A stretch of 64,000 nucleotides of DNA from Legionella sp. 515359. Lineage in GTDB: Bacteria; Pseudomonadota; Gammaproteobacteria; Legionellales; Legionellaceae. Below the pieces are notes generated by a model, which was not told the DNA's origin, made no database searches, and saw nothing but the letters and a program-made list of their open reading frames with translations. Of this stretch, positions 26,934 through 35,770 are shown in pieces; position 1 is the stretch's first letter; each line of letters opens with the position of its first letter. The DNA lies in assembly GCA_025941565.1 (NCBI GenBank), contig JAPCYN010000015.1:1-64000 (forward strand), in the 5' to 3' direction. The translations under genes and the position numbers were made by a program.

Positions 26934-28901
26934 ATGAGTCACGAGCAATTTGACTATCTAAACGCGTTTACTCGTAACATCGGTTGGCTTACCGAAGAGG
27001 AGCAAATTTTTCTTAGGACAAAAAAAATTGCAATTGCAGGATTAGGGGGGGTAGGCGGGATTCATTTACTTACTCTTGTTCGTTTGGGCATTGAACAATT
27101 CCATCTGGCTGATATGGATAATTTTGAAATACAAAATTTCAACAGACAAGTTGGAGCTACCTTAAACTCTCTCCATAAGCCCAAAATTGATGTACTGGTC
27201 CAAATGGCTAAAAGCATCAATCCCAACATCAAGATTAGCTGTTTTAATGAAGGAATTAATCAACATAATATAAATGAATTTTTATCAGGAGTGGATTTAT
27301 ATATAGATGGCTTGGATTTTTTTGTTTTAGATATAAGAGCTCAGGTGTTTAAACGAGCAAATGAAATGAGCATTCCGGCAATTACTGCTGGACCTATAGG
27401 CATGGGAACTTGTTATTTAGTCATGATGCCAGGTCAAATGACGTTTGAAGAGTACGTTCAATTTAATGGGTGTAATCCTAATGAACTTCCTGTTCGCTTT
27501 TTGGTTGGACTGAACCCTAAGCTATTTAATAGACACTATTTAGTTGATCCGAATCGAGTTAATTTTGATTTGAAACAGGGACCATCAACAATAATCGCAT
27601 GTCAATTATGCGCTGGAGTCATGGGTGCTGAAGCGTTAAAAATATTACTTAATCGCGGTCCTGTTTATGCCTTACCGAGATATCACGTATTTGATCCGTA
27701 CTTATGCAAACATCGTATAGGATGGATGCCTTGGGGAAATCGAAATCCAATTCAGAGGTTAAAAATTTTTTTAATGAAAAAGCGCTTAAGTGCTCCAAGC
27801 CAAGAAAATAATGATATGTTACCTGAGCATGCGTCAACAATCGAAAAAATCCTGGAGCTGGCGCGATGGGCACCCAGTGGAGACAATTCACAACCTTGGC
27901 GATTTAAAAGGGTTAATTCTTCTCAGATTAGAGTGGTGATTACCAATGAAATGTCGACTAATTGCTATGATTACGGAGGAATACCCACTCTGATTTCAGG
28001 TGGATTTTTACTTGAGACATTAAAAATCGCTTCAAGTTTGTTTGGTTTGGAGATTGAGTTCCAATGTGAATCGCATACAAGCACACAACACGAAATTTTA
28101 GTCACTTTTAAAAAGAAGCCGAAACTTGAACCTGATCCATTGGCTTATTGCATTAAAATAAGATCGGTGGAGCGAGGTAATTATAAGCGATTACAATTAA
28201 CCGATAATGTAAAACAACTCTTAACCGAGTCCATTGGTAATGAATTTGCAATTCTATGGTTTGAATCGATTGCCGATAAAATCTCCATGGCAAAACTTAC
28301 TATGCTTGCTACCAAATTACGGATGACGATGCCGGAGTTTTTTGCTATTCATCAGCAAGTATTTTCCACAAAAAACCAAGCCAATCAAGGCATCCCCATC
28401 GGTGCAACCGGTATGAATTCTTTAACTCGAATGATCATGAAATGGGCGCTTAAATCATGGTCTCGAATCACTATGTTAAATAAATTAGGTGCCGTACAAA
28501 CCAACCAATTCGAATTGGACCTTCTCCCAGGATTATTTTGTGGTGCTCATTTTTTTCTTATTCCAAAGATGAAAAGCAATTCAATAAACTCAGAAGAGTA
28601 CTATCTTAAAGTGGGCGCTGCCATGCAACGATTTTGGTTAACTGCAACCAAATTAGGCTTGGTGATGCAACCTAATTTTGCTCCCCTCATGTTTCAATAT
28701 TATGCTGATGCTCAAATCCAATTTTCACAGTTAAAATCCTCACAAAAAACAACGCTTAAAATATCCAGGAATTTGCATGCACTCTCACGTGAAAATGCGG
28801 TGTTATTTATTGGTCGAATCGGATACCCTCAACAAAAAATGAACAAAGTGCGTTCGCTTAGAAAATCTCTTGATGAACTTTTCATTAATGAAACCCAATA
28901 A
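26934..28901 (+). CDS. ThiF/E1-like adenylyltransferase fused to nitroreductase (Rv1355c-like)
   Basis: 655 residues. The N-terminal half is ThiF/MoeB-type: GLGGVGG (36-42), the ATP-binding Asp in DMDNFEIQNFNRQ (Arg71), and acidic DGLD (125-128). One CxxC (IACQLCAGVMG, about 225) remains of the usual zinc site. From about 305 it becomes an FMN nitroreductase with ARWAPSGDNSQPWRF. This fusion matches mycobacterial Rv1355c-type proteins. The E1 half should adenylate a carboxylate and the reductase half act on the product. With the GNAT-like gene it resembles a small-molecule tailoring pair. Substrates are unknown. Confidence 0.9.
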   Translation: MSHEQFDYLNAFTRNIGWLTEEEQIFLRTKKIAIAGLGGVGGIHLLTLVRLGIEQFHLADMDNFEIQNFNRQVGATLNSLHKPKIDVLVQMAKSINPNIKISCFNEGINQHNINEFLSGVDLYIDGLDFFVLDIRAQVFKRANEMSIPAITAGPIGMGTCYLVMMPGQMTFEEYVQFNGCNPNELPVRFLVGLNPKLFNRHYLVDPNRVNFDLKQGPSTIIACQLCAGVMGAEALKILLNRGPVYALPRYHVFDPYLCKHRIGWMPWGNRNPIQRLKIFLMKKRLSAPSQENNDMLPEHASTIEKILELARWAPSGDNSQPWRFKRVNSSQIRVVITNEMSTNCYDYGGIPTLISGGFLLETLKIASSLFGLEIEFQCESHTSTQHEILVTFKKKPKLEPDPLAYCIKIRSVERGNYKRLQLTDNVKQLLTESIGNEFAILWFESIADKISMAKLTMLATKLRMTMPEFFAIHQQVFSTKNQANQGIPIGATGMNSLTRMIMKWALKSWSRITMLNKLGAVQTNQFELDLLPGLFCGAHFFLIPKMKSNSINSEEYYLKVGAAMQRFWLTATKLGLVMQPNFAPLMFQYYADAQIQFSQLKSSQKTTLKISRNLHALSRENAVLFIGRIGYPQQKMNKVRSLRKSLDELFINETQ

Positions 28902-28967
28902 AAAATGAGTTTCAAGAAATTTTTTAATTTACTGATTTTTAATTACCTGCACCTGGCCTCTTCCATC

Positions 28968-29175
28968 CTATCTAGTGACAACACCATGAATTTCAGTTGC
29001 AAAGCCCGGTAGTGCGTCGCCTATATCAAGAATCAATTCACAATCATCGGCAATTTGTTCGCCTGGAATAATCAAGGGAATACCAGGTGGTAAGGTAGGA
29101 GCATCACTGCAGAAATTTCACTTTAAATTGTACTAAGGGAACATGCTGCGTTTCTTGTCGAATGAGTTACTCGTA
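28968..29175 (-). pseudogene. C-terminal fragment of an Orn/Lys/Arg decarboxylase
   Basis: On the minus strand TLPPGIPLIIPGEQIADD and LPGFATEIHGV reach a stop at 28968. This matches the C-terminal domain of PLP-dependent ornithine/lysine/arginine decarboxylases, where PPGIP, PGE and GFETEIHG are conserved. Upstream, RQETQHVPLVQFK joins only after a one-base frameshift near ctgcag. Nothing of the PLP domain is present. It is a relic of an acid-stress or polyamine gene. Confidence 0.75.
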
Positions 29176-29189
29176 AAAATGGTGGTCTC

Positions 29190-30500
29190 TTACTTAATCG
29201 TCCATGACTCGTACATTGATTTGGTAATAGGGAGATTTGCATCATATTGTTTCAGGGGGGCTGCATAAGTCCATGTATAAAAAGCCAATTGATCCGTTCT
29301 TAAAAAGAACACATACATTTGTTTCATTTCTTTGTTCTTGTATTGGTAAGTAAAAATAATATATTCTCCTTTGTATTGCTTCGGATTTTGGGGTAGTTCT
29401 ATCTCACCTTCATTCACTATTTGGGCATGAGTAGTGTTCTTAAAAATCTGAGATTTGAGATCATCTTTTATCTCTTGAATTGTTGCGTAGTTACCTTTAT
29501 TTTTTTTAGTCAAAAGTGTTTGGATGCTGACTGAAGCGCCATATGATGGAGTATCTTTTTTACCTCGAAAAACAAAGGTTCCTTTTCCTGTTTTAATCGC
29601 TTCCCAATCAACAGGATAGTTGACAGAATATTTATTGTTTGAGTTTTCGAGCACTTTCCACAGGGTATTGGGTGGTGATGTTTGTGATTTGTTTGGTGAG
29701 GCTTCTGTATTTGCAGATGAATTTTCTTTATGATTGATCTCTATTCCAGCCCCAGTATAACTTACTGAAATATTGAGTATTTTCCACTTCCCATCTTCCC
29801 ATATTAAACGATATGTTATGGGGGTTTTCGCACCATCTTTTGCGGTCAGGGTTCCTTTCACAATCCCCACATTATTTTCAATAACTCGCTCATTAAAGAA
29901 AGAACTTTCATTATTTTTCAATGAAGGATATTGATCTATAAATTTTTTGAACTCAGGCAAGGATGTGGCTTTCTGGAAATCTTTTGAAGTATAGGAGTAT
30001 GCTTTTTCTATATTACCTGATTGTAATGCACTTAACTGCTGATCGATGGAATAAATTAATCCACTTGTGAGGAATAATACGAATGCAAATATTACGCCAA
30101 CAAATAACAAAAACCAGGCAACAATTGCTCCAATTATCATGGTTGTTTTTTTGAAGGATGAAGGGTTTTGTGTTAACTCGATTCGGTTACCCTTTGCATC
30201 ATCAAATTTGTTAGAGACTATGAGAATCAAATCGACTAAAAGCCAGATTCCCAATCCCCCCAGAGTGAGTAGCATTAATGAACCACTTCCATTTTTACCT
30301 ACATAGAATCGGTGAACGCCAAAGACTCCCAAAAGTACACACAAAATCAGCACAAGAATGGGTGATTTTTGGCTTTGAGTGAGAGAGGAGGGGAGCGGAG
30401 ACGAGTGATTTTCTTCTATTTTTGTACCACATTTGCTGCAAAACTGAGTATCTGCTTCGAGAGCATTTCCGCAGTGTTTACAATATTTGGAGGCTTCCAT
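29190..30500 (-). CDS. Zinc-ribbon/TM2-domain membrane protein
   Basis: 436 residues. The N-terminus is a double-CxxC zinc ribbon (CKHCG and CSKCG, about 6-25). A TM2 domain follows (LLGVFGVHRFYVGKNGSG, then GLGIWLLVDLILI, about 55-95), and one more helix at about 120-145. The C-terminal 280 residues face the periplasm and hold two domains: one resembling DUF4864/SnoaL (IDQQLSALQSGNIEKAYSY) and a PsbP-like one (YSVNYPVDWEAIKTG). TM2 proteins are inner-membrane proteins of uncertain role. It is transcribed alone. Confidence 0.88.
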   Translation of the reverse strand: MEASKYCKHCGNALEADTQFCSKCGTKIEENHSSPLPSSLTQSQKSPILVLILCVLLGVFGVHRFYVGKNGSGSLMLLTLGGLGIWLLVDLILIVSNKFDDAKGNRIELTQNPSSFKKTTMIIGAIVAWFLLFVGVIFAFVLFLTSGLIYSIDQQLSALQSGNIEKAYSYTSKDFQKATSLPEFKKFIDQYPSLKNNESSFFNERVIENNVGIVKGTLTAKDGAKTPITYRLIWEDGKWKILNISVSYTGAGIEINHKENSSANTEASPNKSQTSPPNTLWKVLENSNNKYSVNYPVDWEAIKTGKGTFVFRGKKDTPSYGASVSIQTLLTKKNKGNYATIQEIKDDLKSQIFKNTTHAQIVNEGEIELPQNPKQYKGEYIIFTYQYKNKEMKQMYVFFLRTDQLAFYTWTYAAPLKQYDANLPITKSMYESWTIK

Positions 30501-30598
30501 GCTGATCCCCTAATGCTGCTCAAATTATATTGAGAAGTTTGATAGTACTCTAAATCTAATGATAGATTAAATATCTGTAAAATCAAAAAATTTGAGTA

Positions 30599-31921
30599 TT
30601 AGGAATCAGTATGAGCCTTAGTAAAGGCATGAATTTCCGGGATAATAATATTGCGGAATTTTTTGCCATTGAATAATCCATAATGACCGACTTCTTCTGC
30701 AAGAAAATATTTTTTCATGGAGTCAGGCAAATTTCTACATAAACTTAGCACGGATTTCGTTTGTCCTACTCCGGTGATGTCATCTCGCTCACCTTCAATT
30801 GCCAATATCGATGTATTCTTAATATCCTGTAAACGTACGTTATGGCCTCGAGATTTGTACCGACCGGTTGTTAAAAGTTTTTCTTGAAATACTGTATTTA
30901 TTGTTTGCATGTAAAATTCAGCAGTGAGATCCATGGTTGAAAAATATTCAAGATAGAATTTGATTATCTTGAAAGCAGCTTCTTTTTGATTGTCTGCATA
31001 GCGATCAACCGCTTTTTGCAATGACTCTACATGACGCTGAAAATTCATACTCATAAAGCCTGCCAGTTGCATAAATCCAGGGTATACAAGTCGCATGGCA
31101 CCCGGAAAACGAGAGGGTACAATCGAGATCACATTTTGTTGGAACCAGTCATCTCCTCTGGAGGCAGCTAACTCATTTACCGATGTAGGTGATTGATTCG
31201 TATCAATGGGGCCGCCCAGAAGTATCGCTGTGCGAGGCAGATTGGGCGAATTATTGGTGGACATGAGAGCAACTGCCGCTAAAACCGGAACAGTGGGTTG
31301 GCAGACCGCCATAACATTCAAATTGGGCGCGAGTAAATTTAAATAAGAAATGATGTAATTAATAAAATCATCTAAATCAAATGACCCTTCAGTCAAGGGT
31401 ACATCGCGTGCATTTTTCCAGTCTGTAATATAGACATCGTACATAGGAAGTAAATTTCTCACCGTATCGCGTAACAAGGTTGCATAATGACCTGACATGG
31501 GCGCAACGACGAGTAGTTTGGGTAAATTTAATTGTTCGCCGTTCACTTTTTTAAAGCGAATAAGAGTACAAAAACTTTTTCTGTCTATAAGTTCCTCTTG
31601 AACATCGTAATACTCATCATTGATTTTGATTTCGTTAATATCAAATTTTGGTTTGTCATAAACATTGGTAATCATATGAAATATATAAGAATAACCAGAT
31701 AGTCTACGAAAATTCCCTGAAGTTGATTCCAAGATTTTTTTCAACGCAGTTTGCTCATCAGCTGATATATAAGGAACATGAACGGGTAAATTAATAGTGT
31801 CAGAAATTCTGCGCAGACGTTTCGCCACATTGTCAAAATAATCTGAATATGGTTGAAGCAAACGCATATTAAAATCATAGATATTATAAAGATAACGATT
31901 ATCAAGAGGATTAAAAAACAT
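30599..31921 (-). CDS. phaZ: Intracellular polyhydroxyalkanoate depolymerase
   Basis: 440 residues, normal for the intracellular PhaZ family. It has VVAPMSGHYATLLRDTVR, then YDVYITDWKNARDVPL, the nucleophile elbow VMAVCQPTVPVL (Cys acts as nucleophile in this family), and the late acid/base parts AIEGERDDITG and VGHYGLFNGKKF. It would mobilise stored PHB, the main Legionella reserve during transmission and starvation. ATG is clear. A small frame lies 54 bases upstream on the same strand. Identification is strong. Confidence 0.95.
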   Translation of the reverse strand: MFFNPLDNRYLYNIYDFNMRLLQPYSDYFDNVAKRLRRISDTINLPVHVPYISADEQTALKKILESTSGNFRRLSGYSYIFHMITNVYDKPKFDINEIKINDEYYDVQEELIDRKSFCTLIRFKKVNGEQLNLPKLLVVAPMSGHYATLLRDTVRNLLPMYDVYITDWKNARDVPLTEGSFDLDDFINYIISYLNLLAPNLNVMAVCQPTVPVLAAVALMSTNNSPNLPRTAILLGGPIDTNQSPTSVNELAASRGDDWFQQNVISIVPSRFPGAMRLVYPGFMQLAGFMSMNFQRHVESLQKAVDRYADNQKEAAFKIIKFYLEYFSTMDLTAEFYMQTINTVFQEKLLTTGRYKSRGHNVRLQDIKNTSILAIEGERDDITGVGQTKSVLSLCRNLPDSMKKYFLAEEVGHYGLFNGKKFRNIIIPEIHAFTKAHTDS

Positions 31922-31975
31922 TTACGTGCCTCGCATATTTTAGGATGATGCAACCTAAGATGGTGCATCAGGATA

Positions 31976-32179
31976 CTAAAGTAATATACACAAAACTATA
32001 AAATAGCAAATCTTCCCATTTAATGTTTTATTCAGCACTAAGAGTAACTCAATTAAGCGTTCCATAATTGAATTGGTGAGTACTTCGCAATCAGAAAAAT
32101 TAACCCGATTTGCAAAGAGAATTTCAATATTATAGCCGGCTTTTCTTTTGTAGGGTTTGCCACCGTAATACTTCATCAT
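31976..32179 (-). CDS. Small hypothetical protein upstream of phaZ
   Basis: 67 residues opening with two ATGs; aagg lies five bases upstream. The N-terminus is basic (YYGGKPYKRKAGYN) and the C-terminus is hydrophobic (ERLIELLLVL, then CYFIVLCILL), possibly one membrane anchor. It could be co-transcribed with phaZ. No family is recognised and the frame may be fortuitous or a fragment. Confidence 0.35.
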   Translation of the reverse strand: MMKYYGGKPYKRKAGYNIEILFANRVNFSDCEVLTNSIMERLIELLLVLNKTLNGKICYFIVLCILL

Positions 32180-32189
32180 GCTTACCTTT

Positions 32190-32321
32190 TTAAAGTAACA
32201 TGCAACTATATTTATAATGTGCTGCGAGACATCTGCAAATTGAAGTACCTATTTCTCCGGTGCCTTCGTAACAACGGCTATCTTTCTCTCCATGAATGAA
32301 ATCTCCTGGTGAAATTGGATA
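32190..32321 (-). pseudogene. Short coding remnant, cysteine-rich
   Basis: The minus strand reads SPGDFIHGEKDSRCYEGTG, then EIGTSICRCLAAH to a stop at 32190. It has no start codon and a stop at its left end. The non-random composition suggests a gene relic rather than noise. Family not recognised. Confidence 0.25.
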
Positions 32322-32500
32322 TTATTTCTCTTTATGCTAGATTAGGCGGTTCAAATCATTTGGAACAATCATTGTGTCATGAAGGGGGTGTTTACCTGAG
32401 AAATTAATCGATTAGTATTCGATTTATACTGAGGATAGCGATATCATAGGGCCTGAATTATTTATTTTCAATTGAGTACTCTTTTACCAAGGAATTGGAT

Positions 32501-33142
32501 ATGGATTTTGCTGATGCAGCTGTTTTTGTCGTGGATGACGATCCTGTGATTTGTCAGTCTTTTCGTTGGTTATTTGAATCAGTAAACATCCCGGTACGTA
32601 CTTATGAAAGTGCCAAAGATTTTCTTGATTGTTACTCTTGCAAGCAAAAGGGATGTTTGATTATCGATGTGCGTATGCCAGTCATGAGTGGTCTGGAATT
32701 ACTGGAGCATCTTAATACGTTAAGAAATCAGCTTTCCGTGATCATGATCACTGGGTATGGTGATATTCCAATGGCTGTACGAGCAATGAAGGCGGGGGCG
32801 ACAGATTTTATTCTTAAGCCTGTAAATCACCAGCATTTACTCGAAATCACTCAAAAATGCCTAAAAAAAACGCACATTCATTCTTTTCACTCGCAACCTG
32901 ATTTTTATGAACGTCTTCATCGTTTAACCAAGCGTGAGCGACAGGTTATGGATTTGGTTATTGAAGGAAAGCTAAACAAGCAAATAGCTCATGAGCTTGA
33001 TATATCTATATCCACAGTAGAGGTTCACCGCGCAAATGTTATGCGAAAAATGGAGACCAAGACATTAGCCGAGCTTATAAAAATTAATCTACTTCATTCT
33101 CTTGTTGAGGAGAACGCGAGCTATTTAGCTGAAACTTCATGA
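32501..33142 (+). CDS. FixJ/NarL-type response regulator
   Basis: 213 residues from the ATG at 32501, set by aagga seven bases upstream; the TTG two codons earlier is too close. The receiver has DDDP (12-15), phosphoacceptor Asp56 in LIIDVRMPVMSG, MITGYGDIPMAVRAMKAG and Lys in ILKPV. A LuxR-type HTH follows (LTKRERQVMDLVIEGKLN, ISISTVEVHRANVMRKME). The receiver style is FixJ/TmoT. No cognate kinase is adjacent; the hybrid kinases at 1954 and 57026 are far and not obvious partners. Confidence 0.93.
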   Translation: MDFADAAVFVVDDDPVICQSFRWLFESVNIPVRTYESAKDFLDCYSCKQKGCLIIDVRMPVMSGLELLEHLNTLRNQLSVIMITGYGDIPMAVRAMKAGATDFILKPVNHQHLLEITQKCLKKTHIHSFHSQPDFYERLHRLTKRERQVMDLVIEGKLNKQIAHELDISISTVEVHRANVMRKMETKTLAELIKINLLHSLVEENASYLAETS

Positions 33143-33319
33143 GCTGGCGCATTTTTCAAAGTGAGTAGTTTGAAAATAATCACTTCAATATAAAAGAAAT
33201 TTATATATTTCAATGAGTTGTTATTAAATAAGGTTTATAAATAATCATAATGACAAAATAGCTTTTTATCTGGATAAAAAAAGTGATACCATTTTACGTT
33301 TTTGTAATATGGAGAATGA

Positions 33320-33862
33320 ATGATGTCAAAATTTCCAGGTAAAACTCCTATTGAGCTTCGTCAATACTTTAACCAATACAGTTTGTCTCAATTAATTGAA
33401 ATTAATCGATCTTATGGACAGCATTTTGCCTCGCTTGAAGACAGAATAGACTTTTCCAATAATGCATTAAATAAGGCAACTCAGTATTTGATTCAACTTA
33501 AGGAAAGGCAACTGGCTCATAATCAAGCTTATGACAAAGTCGAAATGCACGAAGAAGAATATCAATCAACGCTTCAGAGTGTGCTTTCTGACTCGGATCC
33601 AACCGACCGACTTCTTGGACGAAAGTCAGTAGGAGATTCCCCTCTGAATATTTATAACAATACGTCACTATTTATCGCGTCAGAAATATCAAGAGAATCT
33701 GAATTAATTAGTAATTTGAATGTAACTCTTGCAGCTTTAGCGCAAAAGAAATCAGCTGCTGTTTCTGAATTAAGAATTTTAAATAGTATTATTGAACAAA
33801 AGAAACAACTCTTATCTGAAGCGGAGGCTATCAATACAATAACAGTCCCCCCAGGATTATAG
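33320..33862 (+). CDS. Coiled-coil hypothetical protein
   Basis: 180 residues, opening ATGATG with ggag seven bases before. Nearly all helical: LSQLIEINRSYGQHFASLED, then IQLKERQLAHNQAYDKVEMH, and a second helical pair after a loop (LISNLNVTLAALAQKKSAA). The centre DSDPTDRLLGRKSVGDSP is a flexible link. The end is VPPGL. It looks like an antiparallel coiled-coil protein, a shape common among Legionella effectors. No family is recognised. It is transcribed alone. Confidence 0.7.
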   Translation: MMSKFPGKTPIELRQYFNQYSLSQLIEINRSYGQHFASLEDRIDFSNNALNKATQYLIQLKERQLAHNQAYDKVEMHEEEYQSTLQSVLSDSDPTDRLLGRKSVGDSPLNIYNNTSLFIASEISRESELISNLNVTLAALAQKKSAAVSELRILNSIIEQKKQLLSEAEAINTITVPPGL

Positions 33863-33968
33863 TGAAACAGTAAGCCTGTGAGATATTATAAAGTGAGAAT
33901 CAAAGTATTTGGTAAGTTTATCAAGTACTTTATCTCAGGTTTTTGATGTCAGACCCCAAAAAAATATC

Positions 33969-34859
33969 CTACTCTAAAATATCCTCAGTATAAATAAAAT
34001 TGTCCCTTGCCTTATTTATTAATATTTTAAATTGCTGTAGATGTTTCTCAGTAGCTGTTGCGGAATCTAAAACGAATTCAGAAACACATAATGCAAATAT
34101 AAGCCTGCGTATATCCCAAATTGTTTCTTGAAAAATATCGACTCTTTTTTTGGTTTCAGGGTTGATTTTAACTTCTAATTTTAAATTTTCAGAGCTAATC
34201 GCAAGCGGCGCACAATGTTTAATCACTTGACCTCGTAATTTTTCAACAAAGATAAAGGCATTAATTCTTTCTGCCCGGCATTTGATTATTTGTCCTATGA
34301 TGTCGTTAAAAAAATTGTAAACCATCATCTGGTGAAATAAATAAAGCTTTTGGGAATAACGATACGCTTGAAATAAAAAATAATCGCCAACCAAAACAAT
34401 AAAGACACCAATCAAGGTACATATGCCTCGATTCAGTACCATTTCAAATGGCCCCTCGGGTGAATTCGCATCGGTGGTTTGTGCTAATAGCAAAAAAACC
34501 ACAATAGTAATGAAAAAGACACTGATATCGTAACGTTTTGTATTTAATGCTGTAACAGCTAATCCAATGATACCCATAATAAACACCACAGAGATTAAGC
34601 GATAATTTAACTGCATGAGATAAATTAAAGGAATTAAAATTAACAATGCGGCAAAAGTACCACCAATGCGGTGAATCGCTCTTCTAATAATTAATCCAGG
34701 TTCAATACCTGCACTGATCATAATTACCGTAAGCAAAACCCACCATTTGTGAGGAATGGTCGTAAATAAATAAATTCCCATGGCAACCATAAACATGATC
34801 GCCAGTTGTATAAACCGCGCATAATCAAGTTTTTTTTTCAGTTTTGCTGCAGTGAGCAT
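33969..34859 (-). CDS. FUSC-type exporter, C-terminal half
   Basis: 296 residues. About six N-terminal helices (AIMFMVAMGIYLFTTIPHK, then LLTVIMISAGIEPG with the FUSC pattern HRIGGTFAALLILIP) precede a cytosolic helical domain (from about 165). This matches the second half of AaeB/YccS-like aromatic-acid exporters (about 650 residues). The preceding gene encodes the first half and they overlap by 22 bases. The pair would act together as a split inner-membrane pump with HlyD and TolC. Confidence 0.88.
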   Translation of the reverse strand: MLTAAKLKKKLDYARFIQLAIMFMVAMGIYLFTTIPHKWWVLLTVIMISAGIEPGLIIRRAIHRIGGTFAALLILIPLIYLMQLNYRLISVVFIMGIIGLAVTALNTKRYDISVFFITIVVFLLLAQTTDANSPEGPFEMVLNRGICTLIGVFIVLVGDYFLFQAYRYSQKLYLFHQMMVYNFFNDIIGQIIKCRAERINAFIFVEKLRGQVIKHCAPLAISSENLKLEVKINPETKKRVDIFQETIWDIRRLIFALCVSEFVLDSATATEKHLQQFKILINKARDNFIYTEDILE

Positions 34860-35770
34860 AATTTATTCCATTGGATAAATGCTTGTTGTAAACAACGCGC
34901 AATGTAATGCTGTAATTTGGTTTTAGGCGCTACAGGCATCGTGGGTATTCCGCATGGGGTATAAGTTTTCATATTGAGTCTCAGCCCATAGAGGTTGCTT
35001 TTAACACCGTACCAAAATACTTCATTTTTTGTCTCATAATATAAGTTGTCCAAAGCATGTTGAATATTTCGGATGTTTACCGAGACACGATAAGTTTGCA
35101 TCATATACTTCTTTGGAAGCAGTCGCCGATAATTTCGGACCATTCCCAAGTGGAGAATTTCCTCTCCAATAGGGCTCTTATGATTTTGATTGAGGGCAGA
35201 ATCAATATCCTCTTCGAGGTATTGAATGAATTTTTGCAGGGCCCGGTTCCATATGATCAAATACATATTGGGAAAAAATCTCAGACAAATTAAGGCAAAG
35301 GTCATCGATAATGCAGTTGATGAAATTAAACCGTATGCAACCTCCAGATTGGCTGGTGGTTCAGTGCTTAGAACAACTGCTCCAGTTGCTATAAGCAGCA
35401 TGGTTAAACTCTTTAACGCATAGAAATGTTTTAATACGTAAAAATAGGTTACCGCGAAGACAAATACTGAAAAAAAGAAAAAGGTCCCACGAAAGGGATA
35501 AACAAGGTAAAAAGATACACTGATAAGAATAACTGCAATAGCAATAAAAATCAGTAACCCTTCTTTTTCTTTAAAAGTGGAAAGCGTAGGGGCTTCATAG
35601 AGGGATAGTAAAAAAAAGGGCGAGAAAAAAGCCAGAAAACTGGCGGGCTGAAAGAGCCAATAAACATACACTTCTACAGTCGCAACGAGAAGGCACTTAT
35701 ACAGAGTAATTCGTTGTAATGCGTAGGGATCAACTTCATCAAGCCATTGCTTAAACTTTGATATAGACAT
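34838..35770 (-). CDS. FUSC-type exporter, N-terminal half
   Basis: 310 residues from the ATG at 35770 (a TTG five codons earlier is less likely). Membrane helices fill residues 20-175 (LLVATVEVYVYWLFQP, FLAFFSPFFLLSLYEAP), followed by a cytosolic helical domain (NRALQKFIQYLEEDIDS). This corresponds to the first half of AaeB/YccS-type FUSC exporters. It overlaps the HlyD stop and the second half, so all are one operon. Confidence 0.85.
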   Translation of the reverse strand: MSISKFKQWLDEVDPYALQRITLYKCLLVATVEVYVYWLFQPASFLAFFSPFFLLSLYEAPTLSTFKEKEGLLIFIAIAVILISVSFYLVYPFRGTFFFFSVFVFAVTYFYVLKHFYALKSLTMLLIATGAVVLSTEPPANLEVAYGLISSTALSMTFALICLRFFPNMYLIIWNRALQKFIQYLEEDIDSALNQNHKSPIGEEILHLGMVRNYRRLLPKKYMMQTYRVSVNIRNIQHALDNLYYETKNEVFWYGVKSNLYGLRLNMKTYTPCGIPTMPVAPKTKLQHYIARCLQQAFIQWNKLCSLQQN

